From contig NZ_AP026369.1 of the NCBI RefSeq assembly GCF_040436365.1, positions 869,501 to 933,500 of the forward strand: a DNA stretch of 64,000 bases. The letters are read 5' to 3'. The position numbers and the translations under genes were made by a program. The stretch's first letter is position 1. Each line of letters opens with the position of its first letter. Shown in pieces: positions 9,065-17,093 of the stretch. The notes under the pieces were generated by a model that did no database searches, was not told the origin of the DNA, and saw only the letters and a program-made list of their open reading frames with translations. The DNA is from Hydrogenimonas sp. SS33 (GTDB taxonomy: Bacteria > Campylobacterota > Campylobacteria > Campylobacterales > Hydrogenimonadaceae).

Positions 9065-9390
9065 GCCGTGACGACGCGCCACCCTTCCGATTCGAGCAGG
9101 GCTTTCGCCTTCGAGCAGAGCGGCGCTTCGATCAGGGCGATATTCTGAAGAATCGGGTACCCCAGATGCTGTTCGATCCGCTGCTTCAGGTCGAACCACT
9201 CCCGGACATCTTTCTGCAGTACACGGCTTTTGCGCTTTAGGCGGATCACCAGGGTATAGCGGTTCTGCGTGTCGACGCCGTGATAGACTTCGAGGCGCTT
9301 TCGGCTGCCGATCTCTTTGAGCAAGAAGGGCTCGAAACGCTTGAAGAGCAGCCCCCGGGACTGAAGCGGCGCCAGAATCTCCTTCATCAC
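9061..9390 (-). CDS. Conserved small protein of unknown function
   Basis: I do not recognise the family. The 109-aa product is soluble and mixed charged, with a hydrophobic stretch QNIALIEAPLC near residues 82-92 and the basic segment LVIRLKRKSRVLQKDVREW near 46-64. It has no signal peptide, membrane segment or metal motif. It is translationally coupled on both sides: its start overlaps the end of the BamB-like gene and its stop overlaps coaX by 4 bp, so it is clearly expressed with them. Codon use looks like that of its neighbours. Confidence 0.75.
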   Translation of the reverse strand: MMKEILAPLQSRGLLFKRFEPFLLKEIGSRKRLEVYHGVDTQNRYTLVIRLKRKSRVLQKDVREWFDLKQRIEQHLGYPILQNIALIEAPLCSKAKALLESEGWRVVTA

Positions 9391-10613
9391 TCCGCACCCT
9401 TGACCGTATCTTCGCTCTGGTCGGGTTCGGTGAGGCTCTTGAAAGCATTCCAGATACCGGAATACCAGGACTCCTCTTTTTCTTCCCCGCCCTTCTCGCC
9501 GGGTTCCCGTGTTTTCGTAGCCTTGGCGTTGCTTTCGCCCTCCTCTGCCTGAGAGGTTTCCCCACCTGTTTCAACTTCGGTCTCCGTGGTCTCCTCCAGG
9601 CTCCGGGTGTTGAGCTTGAAGTAGTACTTGTCGTAGTAGAAGGCGTTGGGGGTGGTGAAGAACCATTCGTCGATACGGTCGGGCAGTTCGAAGACGTTGG
9701 CGACACTGAGCATCGGGTCGGTGGCGATGATGTACCCCTCCCGCTCAACGATGTAGATGAACTCCCCGTAGATCGCCCCGACGAAGTGGGCGAAGGGGAA
9801 TTTGCGGGTATGGAGGATCTTCAGGTCCGTGTCGCAGTGGTAGACGTTGCCGTCCTTGGCGAGAATGTAGATGGCGTCGTCGACGAAGAGCACATCGGCG
9901 ATCTCCATCGATTGGGCGTCCATCAGCCTGGGGCTGACGGAGATGATGCGGTGGGGCGTCGCGGCGACGAGGCGGTTACCGATGACTTTCAGGTAGATGA
10001 CGTTGTTGAACTCTTCCCCGCTTCCCACAACGATCTCCCGCACCTTCCCGCCGCTCTCCTTGTTGAGAATGATCAGCTTTCCGTCCAGCGTCGGGATCAG
10101 GACCAATTGGTCGAGCATGATCGGGTTGGCGATGCGGATATCCGCGGTGATGGCGGTGTCCGAATCGTAGAGGGCGACGATTTTATTCTCTTTGTAGTCG
10201 TAGATGCCGTAGTGGTTCCCCTCGATCAGAAAGGCGATGCGGCTGGTGCCGGGAATGAAGAGGGCCGCCACGACCCGCCTGGGCAGTTTCAGTTCTGTTT
10301 TTTCCTTCGTCTTAGTGTTGTAGACGATGCTGGGCAGGCAGTCGCCGGCGGCGACCACCAGGTCGCCGGAGCCGGTGATATAGCGGTACCCTTTGGGCAG
10401 TTCGAAGGGTTGCAGCCCCTCTTTTGTGATGACCCGGCCATTCTCCAGCGTCGCCGCCGCATAGCCCGTCTCTACGATTTTGGCGGGCAGTTCACCGTCG
10501 TACCGGACCGCCCCCTCGACATTCCGGGGTTCGAAGTAGTTCTTTTCACTGCACCCCGTCCCCAGCAGCGCCACGAGGCCGAGCAGCAGCGCAAAGTAGC
10601 TGAAACGGTTCAT
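9387..10613 (-). CDS. Beta-propeller lipoprotein, BamB/YfgL-like candidate
   Basis: The 408-aa product has a signal peptide ending in the lipobox LLGTGCSEK, so it should be a lipid-anchored envelope protein. The middle (about residues 60-330) is made of repeating beta-strand pairs, for example GKLIILNKESGGKVREI and DGNVYHCDTDLKILH, the look of a PQQ-type propeller. The last roughly 75 residues are a low-complexity Glu/Thr/Lys tail (EETTETEVETGGETS...). Directly upstream is a YfgM-like membrane protein; in E. coli yfgM and bamB are also adjacent. I infer a role in outer-membrane protein assembly, though sequence similarity to BamB itself is weak by eye. Confidence 0.7.
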   Translation of the reverse strand: MNRFSYFALLLGLVALLGTGCSEKNYFEPRNVEGAVRYDGELPAKIVETGYAAATLENGRVITKEGLQPFELPKGYRYITGSGDLVVAAGDCLPSIVYNTKTKEKTELKLPRRVVAALFIPGTSRIAFLIEGNHYGIYDYKENKIVALYDSDTAITADIRIANPIMLDQLVLIPTLDGKLIILNKESGGKVREIVVGSGEEFNNVIYLKVIGNRLVAATPHRIISVSPRLMDAQSMEIADVLFVDDAIYILAKDGNVYHCDTDLKILHTRKFPFAHFVGAIYGEFIYIVEREGYIIATDPMLSVANVFELPDRIDEWFFTTPNAFYYDKYYFKLNTRSLEETTETEVETGGETSQAEEGESNAKATKTREPGEKGGEEKEESWYSGIWNAFKSLTEPDQSEDTVKGAE

Positions 10614-11227
10614 TCACCGCCTTTGGCAGCGGTAGCGATACCGTAATGGGCGAGCATTTTGGCCACCGGCTTGAGGGGCGAGTCCTCCCGTATCAGGGAG
10701 AGCAGTTCATGCCCTTTGGCGATGTTCCCCTTCTCCATCTGCACATAGGCTTCGTCGAAGGCGGCGTAATCCTTGAGCAGGGCATCGGAGGTGAGGCGGT
10801 AGGCATTGAGGGCGCTGTCGTCACGTTCCAGTGCCGCCACATGGTAGGCGGCCAGGTCCGCCACGACGCTGTCCGGGCTCTTTTCCAGTTCTTTCAGGGT
10901 CTTGACATCCCCCTCGGCGACCGCCCTTTTGAGCGTCACGAGCCGCGCCAGGGCGGGGTTCTCTTTCCTGAGAATCTCCAGGGCCTTTTTGTCGGAAGGT
11001 TTGGCCTGAAGCTGCAGATAGGCGGTATTGGCCGCTTCGAGCTTTAGCTCTTTGAGATACCCCATCACGCCGTATCCGATGCCGCCCACGACGACCACGG
11101 CGGCGAGGCCCAGAATCAACATTTTGTTTCTTTTGTAGAACCGTTCAATGCGGATCAGCCCCGCCAGAAGCTTTTCGTCCTGGGTCAACTCCTCTTTCGC
11201 GTACTCCACCTGCTCTTTGATACTCAC
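10610..11227 (-). CDS. YfgM-like membrane-anchored TPR protein
   Basis: The 205-aa product has a cytoplasmic N-terminus (about 35 residues, KEQVEYAKEELTQDEK) and one membrane segment near residues 37-57 (MLILGLAAVVVVGGIGYGV). A helical periplasmic domain of TPR-like repeats follows. This is the architecture of YfgM/ancillary SecYEG translocon subunits. Its 3' end overlaps the BamB-like gene by 4 bp. It is the first gene of the minus-strand run ending with the methyltransferase; repeat copy A and gatC lie divergently upstream. Confidence 0.75.
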   Translation of the reverse strand: MSIKEQVEYAKEELTQDEKLLAGLIRIERFYKRNKMLILGLAAVVVVGGIGYGVMGYLKELKLEAANTAYLQLQAKPSDKKALEILRKENPALARLVTLKRAVAEGDVKTLKELEKSPDSVVADLAAYHVAALERDDSALNAYRLTSDALLKDYAAFDEAYVQMEKGNIAKGHELLSLIREDSPLKPVAKMLAHYGIATAAKGGE

Positions 11228-11284
11228 GTCTGCTCCATTTAAACTGTTTCATAATAATGAGTGAGTATCATATCAAAATCATCC

Positions 11285-11290
11285 TAAAAT
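11285..11290 (+). promoter_or_regulatory. Possible -10 element for gatC, just ahead of repeat copy A
   Basis: TAAAAT (in CCTAAAATATTACAG) lies 7 bases before repeat copy A. If used, transcription would start about at the 5' edge of the repeat, so the repeat would form the gatC leader. The same arrangement, TATAAT then repeat then gene, is seen at 39568. Confidence 0.4.
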
Positions 11291-11296
11291 ATTACA

Positions 11297-11416
11297 GACG
11301 TTACGCTGAGAGCGTAACGTCATCTCGAAATCTTCGATTTCGAAGCTTTAGGGGGGTGCAGGGGACAGTTGTGTCCCCGCCAAAGCATGGGCTTCGCTCA
11401 TGTTTTGCGTAACATC
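11297..11416 (+). repeat. 120-bp multi-hairpin repeat, copy A (upstream of gatC)
   Basis: A full-length type I copy. Hairpin 1 is a perfect 10-bp stem, GACGTTACGC / GCGTAACGTC, loop TGAGA. Hairpin 2 is TCGAAATC / GATTTCGA. Hairpin 3 is GGGGACA / TGTCCCC. Hairpin 4 is CATGGGC / GCTCATG. The element ends TTTGCGTAACATC, which is the inverted form of its start. The gatC ATG lies 20 bases downstream on the same strand. Confidence 0.9.
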
Positions 11417-11436
11417 AAAATGCAAGGAAAAGCGCT

Positions 11437-11727
11437 ATGAAATTCGACGACGCGATGCTTCAACGCCTCGAAAAACTCTCCATGCTGAAAATCAGCGACG
11501 AAAAGCGGGCCGAGATGATCGGAGAGCTGGAGAAGATCGTCGGTTTCGTCGACATTCTCGGCGAACTCGACACCGAAAACCTCGACCCCTCCTTCAGCAC
11601 CCTCTCCGGCGGCACACCGATGCGGGAGGACACCCCCAGGGAGAATCCCGAAGTGCGGGATATCATCCTCGAACATGCCCCGAAAGCCGAAGAGGACTAC
11701 TTCGTTGTCCCCAGCATCATCGAATAG
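11437..11727 (+). CDS. gatC: Asp-tRNA(Asn)/Glu-tRNA(Gln) amidotransferase subunit C
   Basis: A small structural subunit that stabilises the GatAB amidotransferase, which makes Gln-tRNA and Asn-tRNA from mischarged tRNAs. The 96-aa product has the family's two-part layout: N-terminal helices (KISDEKRAEMIGELEKIVGFVDIL) and the C-terminal REDTPRENPEVRDIILEHAP block, ending in FVVPSIIE. The ribosome-binding site AAGGAAA lies before the ATG. gatA and gatB are not in the window. It appears to be the first gene of gatC - ArsC-like - pilT. Confidence 0.93.
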   Translation: MKFDDAMLQRLEKLSMLKISDEKRAEMIGELEKIVGFVDILGELDTENLDPSFSTLSGGTPMREDTPRENPEVRDIILEHAPKAEEDYFVVPSIIE

Positions 11728-11741
11728 ACCTGTTGCAGATC

Positions 11742-12083
11742 ATGAAACTCTACGGCATCAAAAACTGTGACTCGGTCCGCAAGGCGGTACGCTTTTTCAA
11801 AGAGCATAACATCGATTTCGAAACGGTCGATTTTAGAGAGACCCCTGTCGGATGCGACACGATCGACCGCTGGCTGGAAAAGGTGGCGGTCAAAGAGCTT
11901 TTCAACAGCCGCAGCACCACCTACCGGAAGCTCGGCCTCAAGGATTTCGGCCTCGACGAAGCGGGGATGCGGAAGTGGCTTTGCAAAGAGAACACCCTTG
12001 TCAAGCGCCCGGTGGTCGAAACCGATGACGGCGACGTGATCGTGGGCTTCGACGAAAAACGATACAAGGAACGGTTTCTATGA
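11742..12083 (+). CDS. ArsC/Spx-family (YffB-like) protein
   Basis: The 113-aa product has the thioredoxin-like ArsC fold signature: N-terminal MKLYGIKNCDSVRKAVRFFKE, where arsenate reductases carry the active Cys, then FETVDFRETP and FNSRSTTYRKLGL, and C-terminal VKRPVVETDDGDVIVGF. Only one cysteine is present in the active-site loop (NCDS, not CxxC), as in YffB-type proteins, whose substrate is not settled. I chose the ATG at 11742 because it gives the family N-terminus. It overlaps pilT by 4 bp. Confidence 0.85.
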   Translation: MKLYGIKNCDSVRKAVRFFKEHNIDFETVDFRETPVGCDTIDRWLEKVAVKELFNSRSTTYRKLGLKDFGLDEAGMRKWLCKENTLVKRPVVETDDGDVIVGFDEKRYKERFL

Positions 12084-13156
12084 GCACCAATGTACCCATC
12101 GACATTCGAAAACTTCTCAAGAACGTCGTCGCCTACAAGGCAAGCGACCTTCACCTCGTCAGCCGAAGCGAACCGCAAATACGCATCGACGGCCGACTCG
12201 TTCCCCTCAATCTTCCCAAACTCGACGGCAAAGAGATCGAGGAGATGTGCTACTCGATTCTGACCGAAAAGCAGAAGAAAGCCTTCGAAGAGCACAAGGA
12301 GCTCGACTTCGCCATCCAGATTCCCGATGTGGGCCGTTTCCGTGCCAACTACTACCGGACCATGGACGACGTGGCGGCGGCTTTCCGTGTCATTCCCACC
12401 CATATCCCCAGCATCGACGACCTGGAAGCGCCCCAGATCTACAAACAGCTGATCCAGCGGGAGAAGGGCCTCATCCTGGTCACCGGTCCCACGGGAAGCG
12501 GTAAATCGACGACCCTGGCGGCGATGCTCAACGAAATCAACATGACCGAGCGCAAACACATCATCACCATCGAAGACCCCATCGAATTCGTCCACGACAA
12601 CAACCAGTCCCTCTTCTCCCACAGGAACATCGGCTCCGACACCGACTCCTTCTCCGCGGCGCTGAAATATGCCCTGCGGGAGGACCCGGATGTCATCCTG
12701 ATCGGTGAGATGCGGGACAAAGAGACAATCGCGGCGGCGCTGACGGCGGCGGAAACGGGCCACCTGGTCTTCGGTACGCTCCACACCAACTCCGCACCCC
12801 AGACGGTCAACCGTATCATCGACGTCTTCGGCGGCGACGAACAGCCCCAGGTCAGGGCGCAGCTCTCCACCTCCCTGGTGGCCGTCATCTCCCAGGCGCT
12901 GGTTCCCAAAATCGGCGGCGGACGGATCGCGGTCCCCGAGATTCTCGTTACCAACCCGGCCATCGCCAACCTGATCCGGGAAGACAAAGTCCACCAGATC
13001 TACAGCCAGATGCAGCTGGGACAGGGCGAGAGCGGCATGCAGACCCAGACCCAGGTGCTGGTGAAGCTGGTCAAAGGGCACATCATCGAAAAGAGCGAGG
13101 CCCTGCGCTACTCCACACGCCCCGACGAACTGCTCAAAGCGCTCCAGTACGTCTGA
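12080..13156 (+). CDS. pilT: Type IV pilus retraction ATPase PilT
   Basis: A hexameric cytoplasmic ATPase that powers pilus retraction and twitching. The 358-aa product has the N-terminal ASDLHL motif. Walker A is GPTGSGKSTT (near residue 135), with the Asp box around TIEDPIEFVH. Walker B is VILIGEMRD (near 204) and the His box is TGHLVFGTLHT. The PilT-specific AIRNLIRE motif appears as AIANLIREDKVHQIYS, which points to PilT rather than PilB. No other pilus genes are in the window, so pili would be encoded elsewhere. The start overlaps the ArsC-like gene (ATGA). Confidence 0.92.
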   Translation: MSTNVPIDIRKLLKNVVAYKASDLHLVSRSEPQIRIDGRLVPLNLPKLDGKEIEEMCYSILTEKQKKAFEEHKELDFAIQIPDVGRFRANYYRTMDDVAAAFRVIPTHIPSIDDLEAPQIYKQLIQREKGLILVTGPTGSGKSTTLAAMLNEINMTERKHIITIEDPIEFVHDNNQSLFSHRNIGSDTDSFSAALKYALREDPDVILIGEMRDKETIAAALTAAETGHLVFGTLHTNSAPQTVNRIIDVFGGDEQPQVRAQLSTSLVAVISQALVPKIGGGRIAVPEILVTNPAIANLIREDKVHQIYSQMQLGQGESGMQTQTQVLVKLVKGHIIEKSEALRYSTRPDELLKALQYV

Positions 13157-13296
13157 CACTTCGCAGAAGGGCGGGACGGTACACGCCGTCCGGCCTCTTC
13201 GGTACAGACACTCTCCGTTCCCGTAAACGCCGCTTTTCACCCCCGCCCAATCATTAATATGGTATTATTCCGCCAAATTTTTCAAGGATAGTCGCA

Positions 13297-14652
13297 ATGA
13301 GCACATGGACGCCATCGAGCTGGAGAGATTTTCCGATCAAACAGCAGCCCAACTACAAAGATACCGAAGCGGTCAAGCGCATCGAAGCCCAACTGGCGGC
13401 GTTTCCGCCGCTGATCTTTGCGGAAGAGGCGAGGAGCCTGCAGGAGAAGCTGGCGGAAGTGACCCGGGGCGACGCCTTTCTGCTGCAGGGGGGCGACTGC
13501 GCCGAAAGCTTCAACGCCTTCAACGCCGACACCATCAAAAACCTCTTCAAAGTGATCATGCAGATGTCGGTCGTCATGACCTACGGGAGCGGAAAGCCGG
13601 TCGTGAAAGTGGGCCGCATCGCCGGACAGTTCGCCAAGCCCCGCAGCTCCGACACGGAGGCAAAAGGGGATGTGGAGCTTCCCAGCTACCGGGGCGACAT
13701 CGTCAACGACGCCGATTTCGACGCGGCGGCACGGGAACCGAAGCCGGAGAAACTGGTGCAGGCCTACTACCAGTCCGCCGCCACCCTGAACCTGCTGCGC
13801 GCCTTCGCCCGCGGCGGCATGGCGGACCTGACCAAGGTGCACACCTGGAACCTCGATTTCGTCAAGGACAAGGCGCTGGGGCGCCGCTACGAGGAGCTGG
13901 CGGAGAAGATTACCCAGGCGATGGAGTTCATAAAGGCCTGCGGCATCACTCCCGAAAATACGCCGCAACTGCACGAAACGGTGCTCTACACCTCCCACGA
14001 AGCGCTGCTTCTCGGCTATGAAGAGGCGCTGACCCGCATCGACTCCCTGACCGGCGACTGGTACGACTGCTCGGCCCACATGCTCTGGATCGGCGACCGC
14101 ACCCGCGACCTAGACGGCGCCCATGTGGAGTTCTTCCGCGGCATCAAGAACCCGGTCGGTGTCAAAGTGGGGCCCAGCATGAAAGAGGACGAATTGATCG
14201 CCCTGATCGACAGGATCAACCCCGACAACATCCCGGGCCGCCTGACCCTTATCGTCCGGATGGGTGCCGATAAGGTGGGAGAACTCTTCCCGCCGCTGCT
14301 GCGCCGCGTCAAGGCCGAAGGAAAAGAGGTCATCTGGAGCTGCGACCCGATGCACGGCAACACCTTCAAAACCGACAACGGTTTCAAAACCCGGGAATTC
14401 AACAACATCCTCGCCGAAGTGAAACGCTTCTTCCAGATTCACCAAGCCGAGGGGACCGTCGCCGGCGGCCTGCACCTGGAGATGACGGGTGAAGATGTCA
14501 CCGAATGTACCGGCAGCCAGAGCTGCAACATCACCGTCGACGCCCTGGGTAACCGCTACCACACCCAGTGCGACCCGCGCCTCAACGCCAACCAGGCGCT
14601 GGAAATGGCTTTCACGGTATCCGAATTCTTCAAAGATCCGAACAAACAGTAG
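13297..14652 (+). CDS. aroF: 3-deoxy-7-phosphoheptulonate synthase, class II
   Basis: The first step of the shikimate pathway: phosphoenolpyruvate plus erythrose 4-phosphate gives DAHP. The 451-aa product is the plant-like class II form. Conserved blocks include [11 protein letters not shown] near residue 65 (with the metal-ligand Cys), [14 protein letters not shown] near 105, the [22 protein letters not shown] region near 268 and [16 protein letters not shown] near 390. The symbol is provisional, since class II enzymes are named aroF, aroG or aroH by different annotators. aroE and trpE lie about 7 kb downstream but not in the same transcription unit. Confidence 0.93.
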   Translation: MSTWTPSSWRDFPIKQQPNYKDTEAVKRIEAQLAAFPPLIFAEEARSLQEKLAEVTRGDAFLLQGGDCAESFNAFNADTIKNLFKVIMQMSVVMTYGSGKPVVKVGRIAGQFAKPRSSDTEAKGDVELPSYRGDIVNDADFDAAAREPKPEKLVQAYYQSAATLNLLRAFARGGMADLTKVHTWNLDFVKDKALGRRYEELAEKITQAMEFIKACGITPENTPQLHETVLYTSHEALLLGYEEALTRIDSLTGDWYDCSAHMLWIGDRTRDLDGAHVEFFRGIKNPVGVKVGPSMKEDELIALIDRINPDNIPGRLTLIVRMGADKVGELFPPLLRRVKAEGKEVIWSCDPMHGNTFKTDNGFKTREFNNILAEVKRFFQIHQAEGTVAGGLHLEMTGEDVTECTGSQSCNITVDALGNRYHTQCDPRLNANQALEMAFTVSEFFKDPNKQ

Positions 14653-15077
14653 AGGAAAACTGTTTGCCCTGTATCTCGCCGTTGTCGGCGGGGTATAACG
14701 GAAACTCCTTTTTCTGTCGATATTGTCCGAATAGATATGGCCACACGTTTGGATAGTTTTCAGGGCACCTCTAAAAACCCATTCCCAGCCATAGAAGGCA
14801 AAGAGAGCGTCGGATTTCGTGAAAGGCGGGCGTTGGGCTACCCGAAGGTAACTCGAGGAGAGCTTTCGCGAAAGACGGTGCTCACTTTGCCTTCCCTTCG
14901 GGCTTTGCGAGCTTTCACGCATACCGCGTTGCCGCTCCTTGAATCGGCTTTGGCCATTCCTGCGTCGCGGCGCCTTGTCTGCGCAAAAGCTCGCAAAGCT
15001 ATGGCGGGGATGGGTTTTTAGAGGTGCCCTTCAGCAAAAATTATCTATAATGATCGGCAACCTGACTGGAGTGAACG
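14653..15077. other. 425-bp intergenic region holding a MITE
   Basis: Between the DAHP synthase stop and the diguanylate cyclase start. The first 106 bases (14653-14758) show no gene. The MITE and its target duplications occupy 14759-15033. The remaining 44 bases contain TTATCTATAATGATCGG, a possible -10 (TATAAT, 15045-15050), and the leader of the diguanylate cyclase gene. Confidence 0.8.
14763..15029. mobile_element. 267-bp MITE-like non-autonomous element
   Basis: The element is bounded by perfect 20-bp terminal inverted repeats GGGCACCTCTAAAAACCCAT, extending with mismatches to about 33 bp (CCATAG is shared further in). It is flanked by a 4-bp target duplication TTCA (14759-14762 and 15030-15033). 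The interior has no credible gene; short frames through it lack start signals and resemble no protein. It would need a transposase encoded elsewhere; the end sequence and 4-bp duplication suggest an IS4/IS5-like DDE family, but that is a guess. Confidence 0.85.
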
Positions 15078-16004
15078 ATGTCCATAAACGACAAACTGGC
15101 CGATACCATCAAAAAGAGTTGTGACGAAATTCACCGTTCCATAGAAAAAGAGGGAATGGACAGTTCCGCCGCCATCAAGGAGATTCTCGATACTTTCCTC
15201 GAAGAGCTGAAACGTTCCGGCTATGCGATGGATGTGGAAGAGTTCATCGCCACCCAGCTCGAGAAGAAATCGAAAAAGTGTCTCGATCTCGCAAAAGAGA
15301 GCATCGACACATTCAAACAGAGCAACCACAATCTCAAAGACATTACCGAAGCCCATACCATCGAAATCGAACAGATTGTCGACGAGTCAAAAGAGATTGA
15401 TGTCGGTACTTTCAGGGACCGCTTCAACTCTTTTCAGAAGGACTTGCTAGAAGAGCTCAATCGTGCCAACGACATTATCAAATCTCTTGAGAAAGAGGTG
15501 GAAGAGCTTCAGAAGCAGTCCAACATCGACCCCCTGACGAAACTTTTCAACCGCAAAGCGCTTGAAGTCGACGGCAGGGAGCTTCTCAAACATTCGGAGG
15601 ACCGCAATCTCAATATCGTCGCCCTGATGATCGATATCGATGACTTCAAGAAGATCAACGACACCTTCGGCCATGTGGCGGGGGACAAGGTACTCATCCT
15701 GCTGGCCAAACTCTTCAAATCTTCGATCAGGGAGTACGACCGGGCCTACCGCTACGGCGGGGAGGAGTTCCTGATTCTCTTCAACCGGGCGACGGTCGAC
15801 GAAGCGAAAAAAGTCGCGGAGCGCATCATGAACGCCGTGCGCAACAACAAACTGATCTACAAAAGCAAGGTGATTCGCATTACTCTCAGTATGGGAATGG
15901 CCGAACATCAGAAAGGCGACACCCTCGAAAGCCTGATCGAACGGGCCGATGCGGGAGTCTATCAGGCCAAAGGGTCCGGAAAAGACAGGCTGGTGATTCG
16001 ATAG
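15078..16004 (+). CDS. Diguanylate cyclase (GGDEF domain)
   Basis: Makes cyclic di-GMP from two GTP. The 308-aa product has an N-terminal helical, coiled-coil-like region (residues 1-150, rich in Glu/Lys) that probably serves as a dimerising or sensory part; no membrane segment is seen. The GGDEF domain begins near residue 152 (NIDPLTKLFNRKAL) and has the active-site motif RYGGEEFLIL near 226-235. An inhibitory I-site REYD sits five residues ahead of GGEEF, so product feedback is likely. It lies immediately downstream of the MITE and is followed 1 bp later by the CvpA-family gene. Confidence 0.92.
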   Translation: MSINDKLADTIKKSCDEIHRSIEKEGMDSSAAIKEILDTFLEELKRSGYAMDVEEFIATQLEKKSKKCLDLAKESIDTFKQSNHNLKDITEAHTIEIEQIVDESKEIDVGTFRDRFNSFQKDLLEELNRANDIIKSLEKEVEELQKQSNIDPLTKLFNRKALEVDGRELLKHSEDRNLNIVALMIDIDDFKKINDTFGHVAGDKVLILLAKLFKSSIREYDRAYRYGGEEFLILFNRATVDEAKKVAERIMNAVRNNKLIYKSKVIRITLSMGMAEHQKGDTLESLIERADAGVYQAKGSGKDRLVIR

Positions 16005-16005
16005 G

Positions 16006-16602
16006 ATGGAGATGAACTGGTTCGATATCGTTACCCTCTCCCTGGTCATCATCATCGGTATCAAAGGGATTTTTAACGGACTGGTCAAAGAGCTTTCGGG
16101 GCTGATCGGCATCATTCTGGGGGTCTGGCTTGCCTCTCTCTTCGCCAAGGATGTGGGCGGCTGGTTGGGGAAACATTTCATCCATATCGACTCCGTTTCG
16201 GCACTCAACATGATCGGTTTCCTGGTGCTTCTGACCCTCATATGGCTGGGGTTCATCATCATCGGACACCTTCTGGCGAAACTCCTCTCGATCTCGGGAC
16301 TGGGCATCGTAGACCGGATACTCGGTTTCCTCTTCGCCTCCGCCAAAGTCTTCATCATCATCGCGGTCATCGTCTTCGCCCTCTCCAATATCGACATCGT
16401 CCGGAAGAACACGGAAGCCTATACCCGCAACAGCCTGCTCTACCCTCTCTACGTCAAAGCGGGTGCCGCAGTCATCCACATCAACCCGGAAGGGGTCTTG
16501 AAAAAGACCGACGTCCTGCGCAAACAGGCGGAGAGTTTCATCAAAAAGAGTGCGAAAAAACTTGGAGAAACCGAAAAGACCGATGAAAAAGAGGCACCAT
16601 GA
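16006..16602 (+). CDS. CvpA-family membrane protein
   Basis: The 198-aa product has four hydrophobic segments (about residues 6-24, 30-46, 66-90 and 105-127). The early motif FDIVTLSLVIIIGIKGIFNGLVKE with Gly-Leu-x-Lys-Glu is characteristic of CvpA, named for colicin V production; its actual role, possibly envelope integrity, is unclear. The C-terminus is a charged cytoplasmic tail rich in Lys/Glu. It is coupled with the diguanylate cyclase (1-bp gap) and overlaps fur by 4 bp. Confidence 0.88.
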   Translation: MEMNWFDIVTLSLVIIIGIKGIFNGLVKELSGLIGIILGVWLASLFAKDVGGWLGKHFIHIDSVSALNMIGFLVLLTLIWLGFIIIGHLLAKLLSISGLGIVDRILGFLFASAKVFIIIAVIVFALSNIDIVRKNTEAYTRNSLLYPLYVKAGAAVIHINPEGVLKKTDVLRKQAESFIKKSAKKLGETEKTDEKEAP

Positions 16603-17081
16603 ACAACCTGCCCGACACCGCTCCGAAAATCTCCTATGAAACGCTTTTGAGCCAGTTCAAGGAGCTGCTGCGCTCCAACAACCTCAAATTCACCCGCCAG
16701 AGGGAAGCGATACTCTCCACCCTCTACAACCATGCCGGCCACTTTACGCCCGAAGAGCTCTATCATCTCATCAAAGAGGAGAACGAAGGCATCAATACCG
16801 GCATCGCAACCGTCTACCGCACCCTCTCCCTGTTGGAAAATGCGGGCATCGTCACCTCCATCTCCTTCGGGACCCAGGGGAAAAAATATGAGCTGGGGGT
16901 CAAAGCCCACCATGACCATATCATCTGCACAAAATGTGGTAAAATTCTGGAATTTTTCGACGAGGCGATTGAGAAGAAACAGGAGAGAATTGCCAGAGAA
17001 TACGGCTTCCTGATGCAGGATCATTCCCTGAAAATCTTCGGAATCTGCCCCGAATGCCAAAAGAAAAAAACCACATCCTAA
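16599..17081 (+). CDS. fur: Fur-family metalloregulator
   Basis: Iron-responsive repressor. The 160-aa product has the winged-helix DNA-binding part LKFTRQREAILSTLYNHAGHFTPEELY, with recognition helix INTGIATVYRTLSLLENAG (about residues 62-80). The regulatory part has HHDHIICTKCGKILEF and a C-terminal CPEC, giving the two CxxC structural zinc pairs. An N-terminal extension of about 15 residues precedes the family core, as in Campylobacter and Helicobacter Fur. It precedes lysS and glyA, the same order as in C. jejuni from memory, which supports Fur over PerR. Confidence 0.88.
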   Translation: MNNLPDTAPKISYETLLSQFKELLRSNNLKFTRQREAILSTLYNHAGHFTPEELYHLIKEENEGINTGIATVYRTLSLLENAGIVTSISFGTQGKKYELGVKAHHDHIICTKCGKILEFFDEAIEKKQERIAREYGFLMQDHSLKIFGICPECQKKKTTS

Positions 17082-17093
17082 GGATCATCCACG

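Noticed and set aside
14737-15124. Small frames within and across the MITE
   Set aside because: They cross the inverted ends, lack ribosome-binding sites and show no protein-like features.
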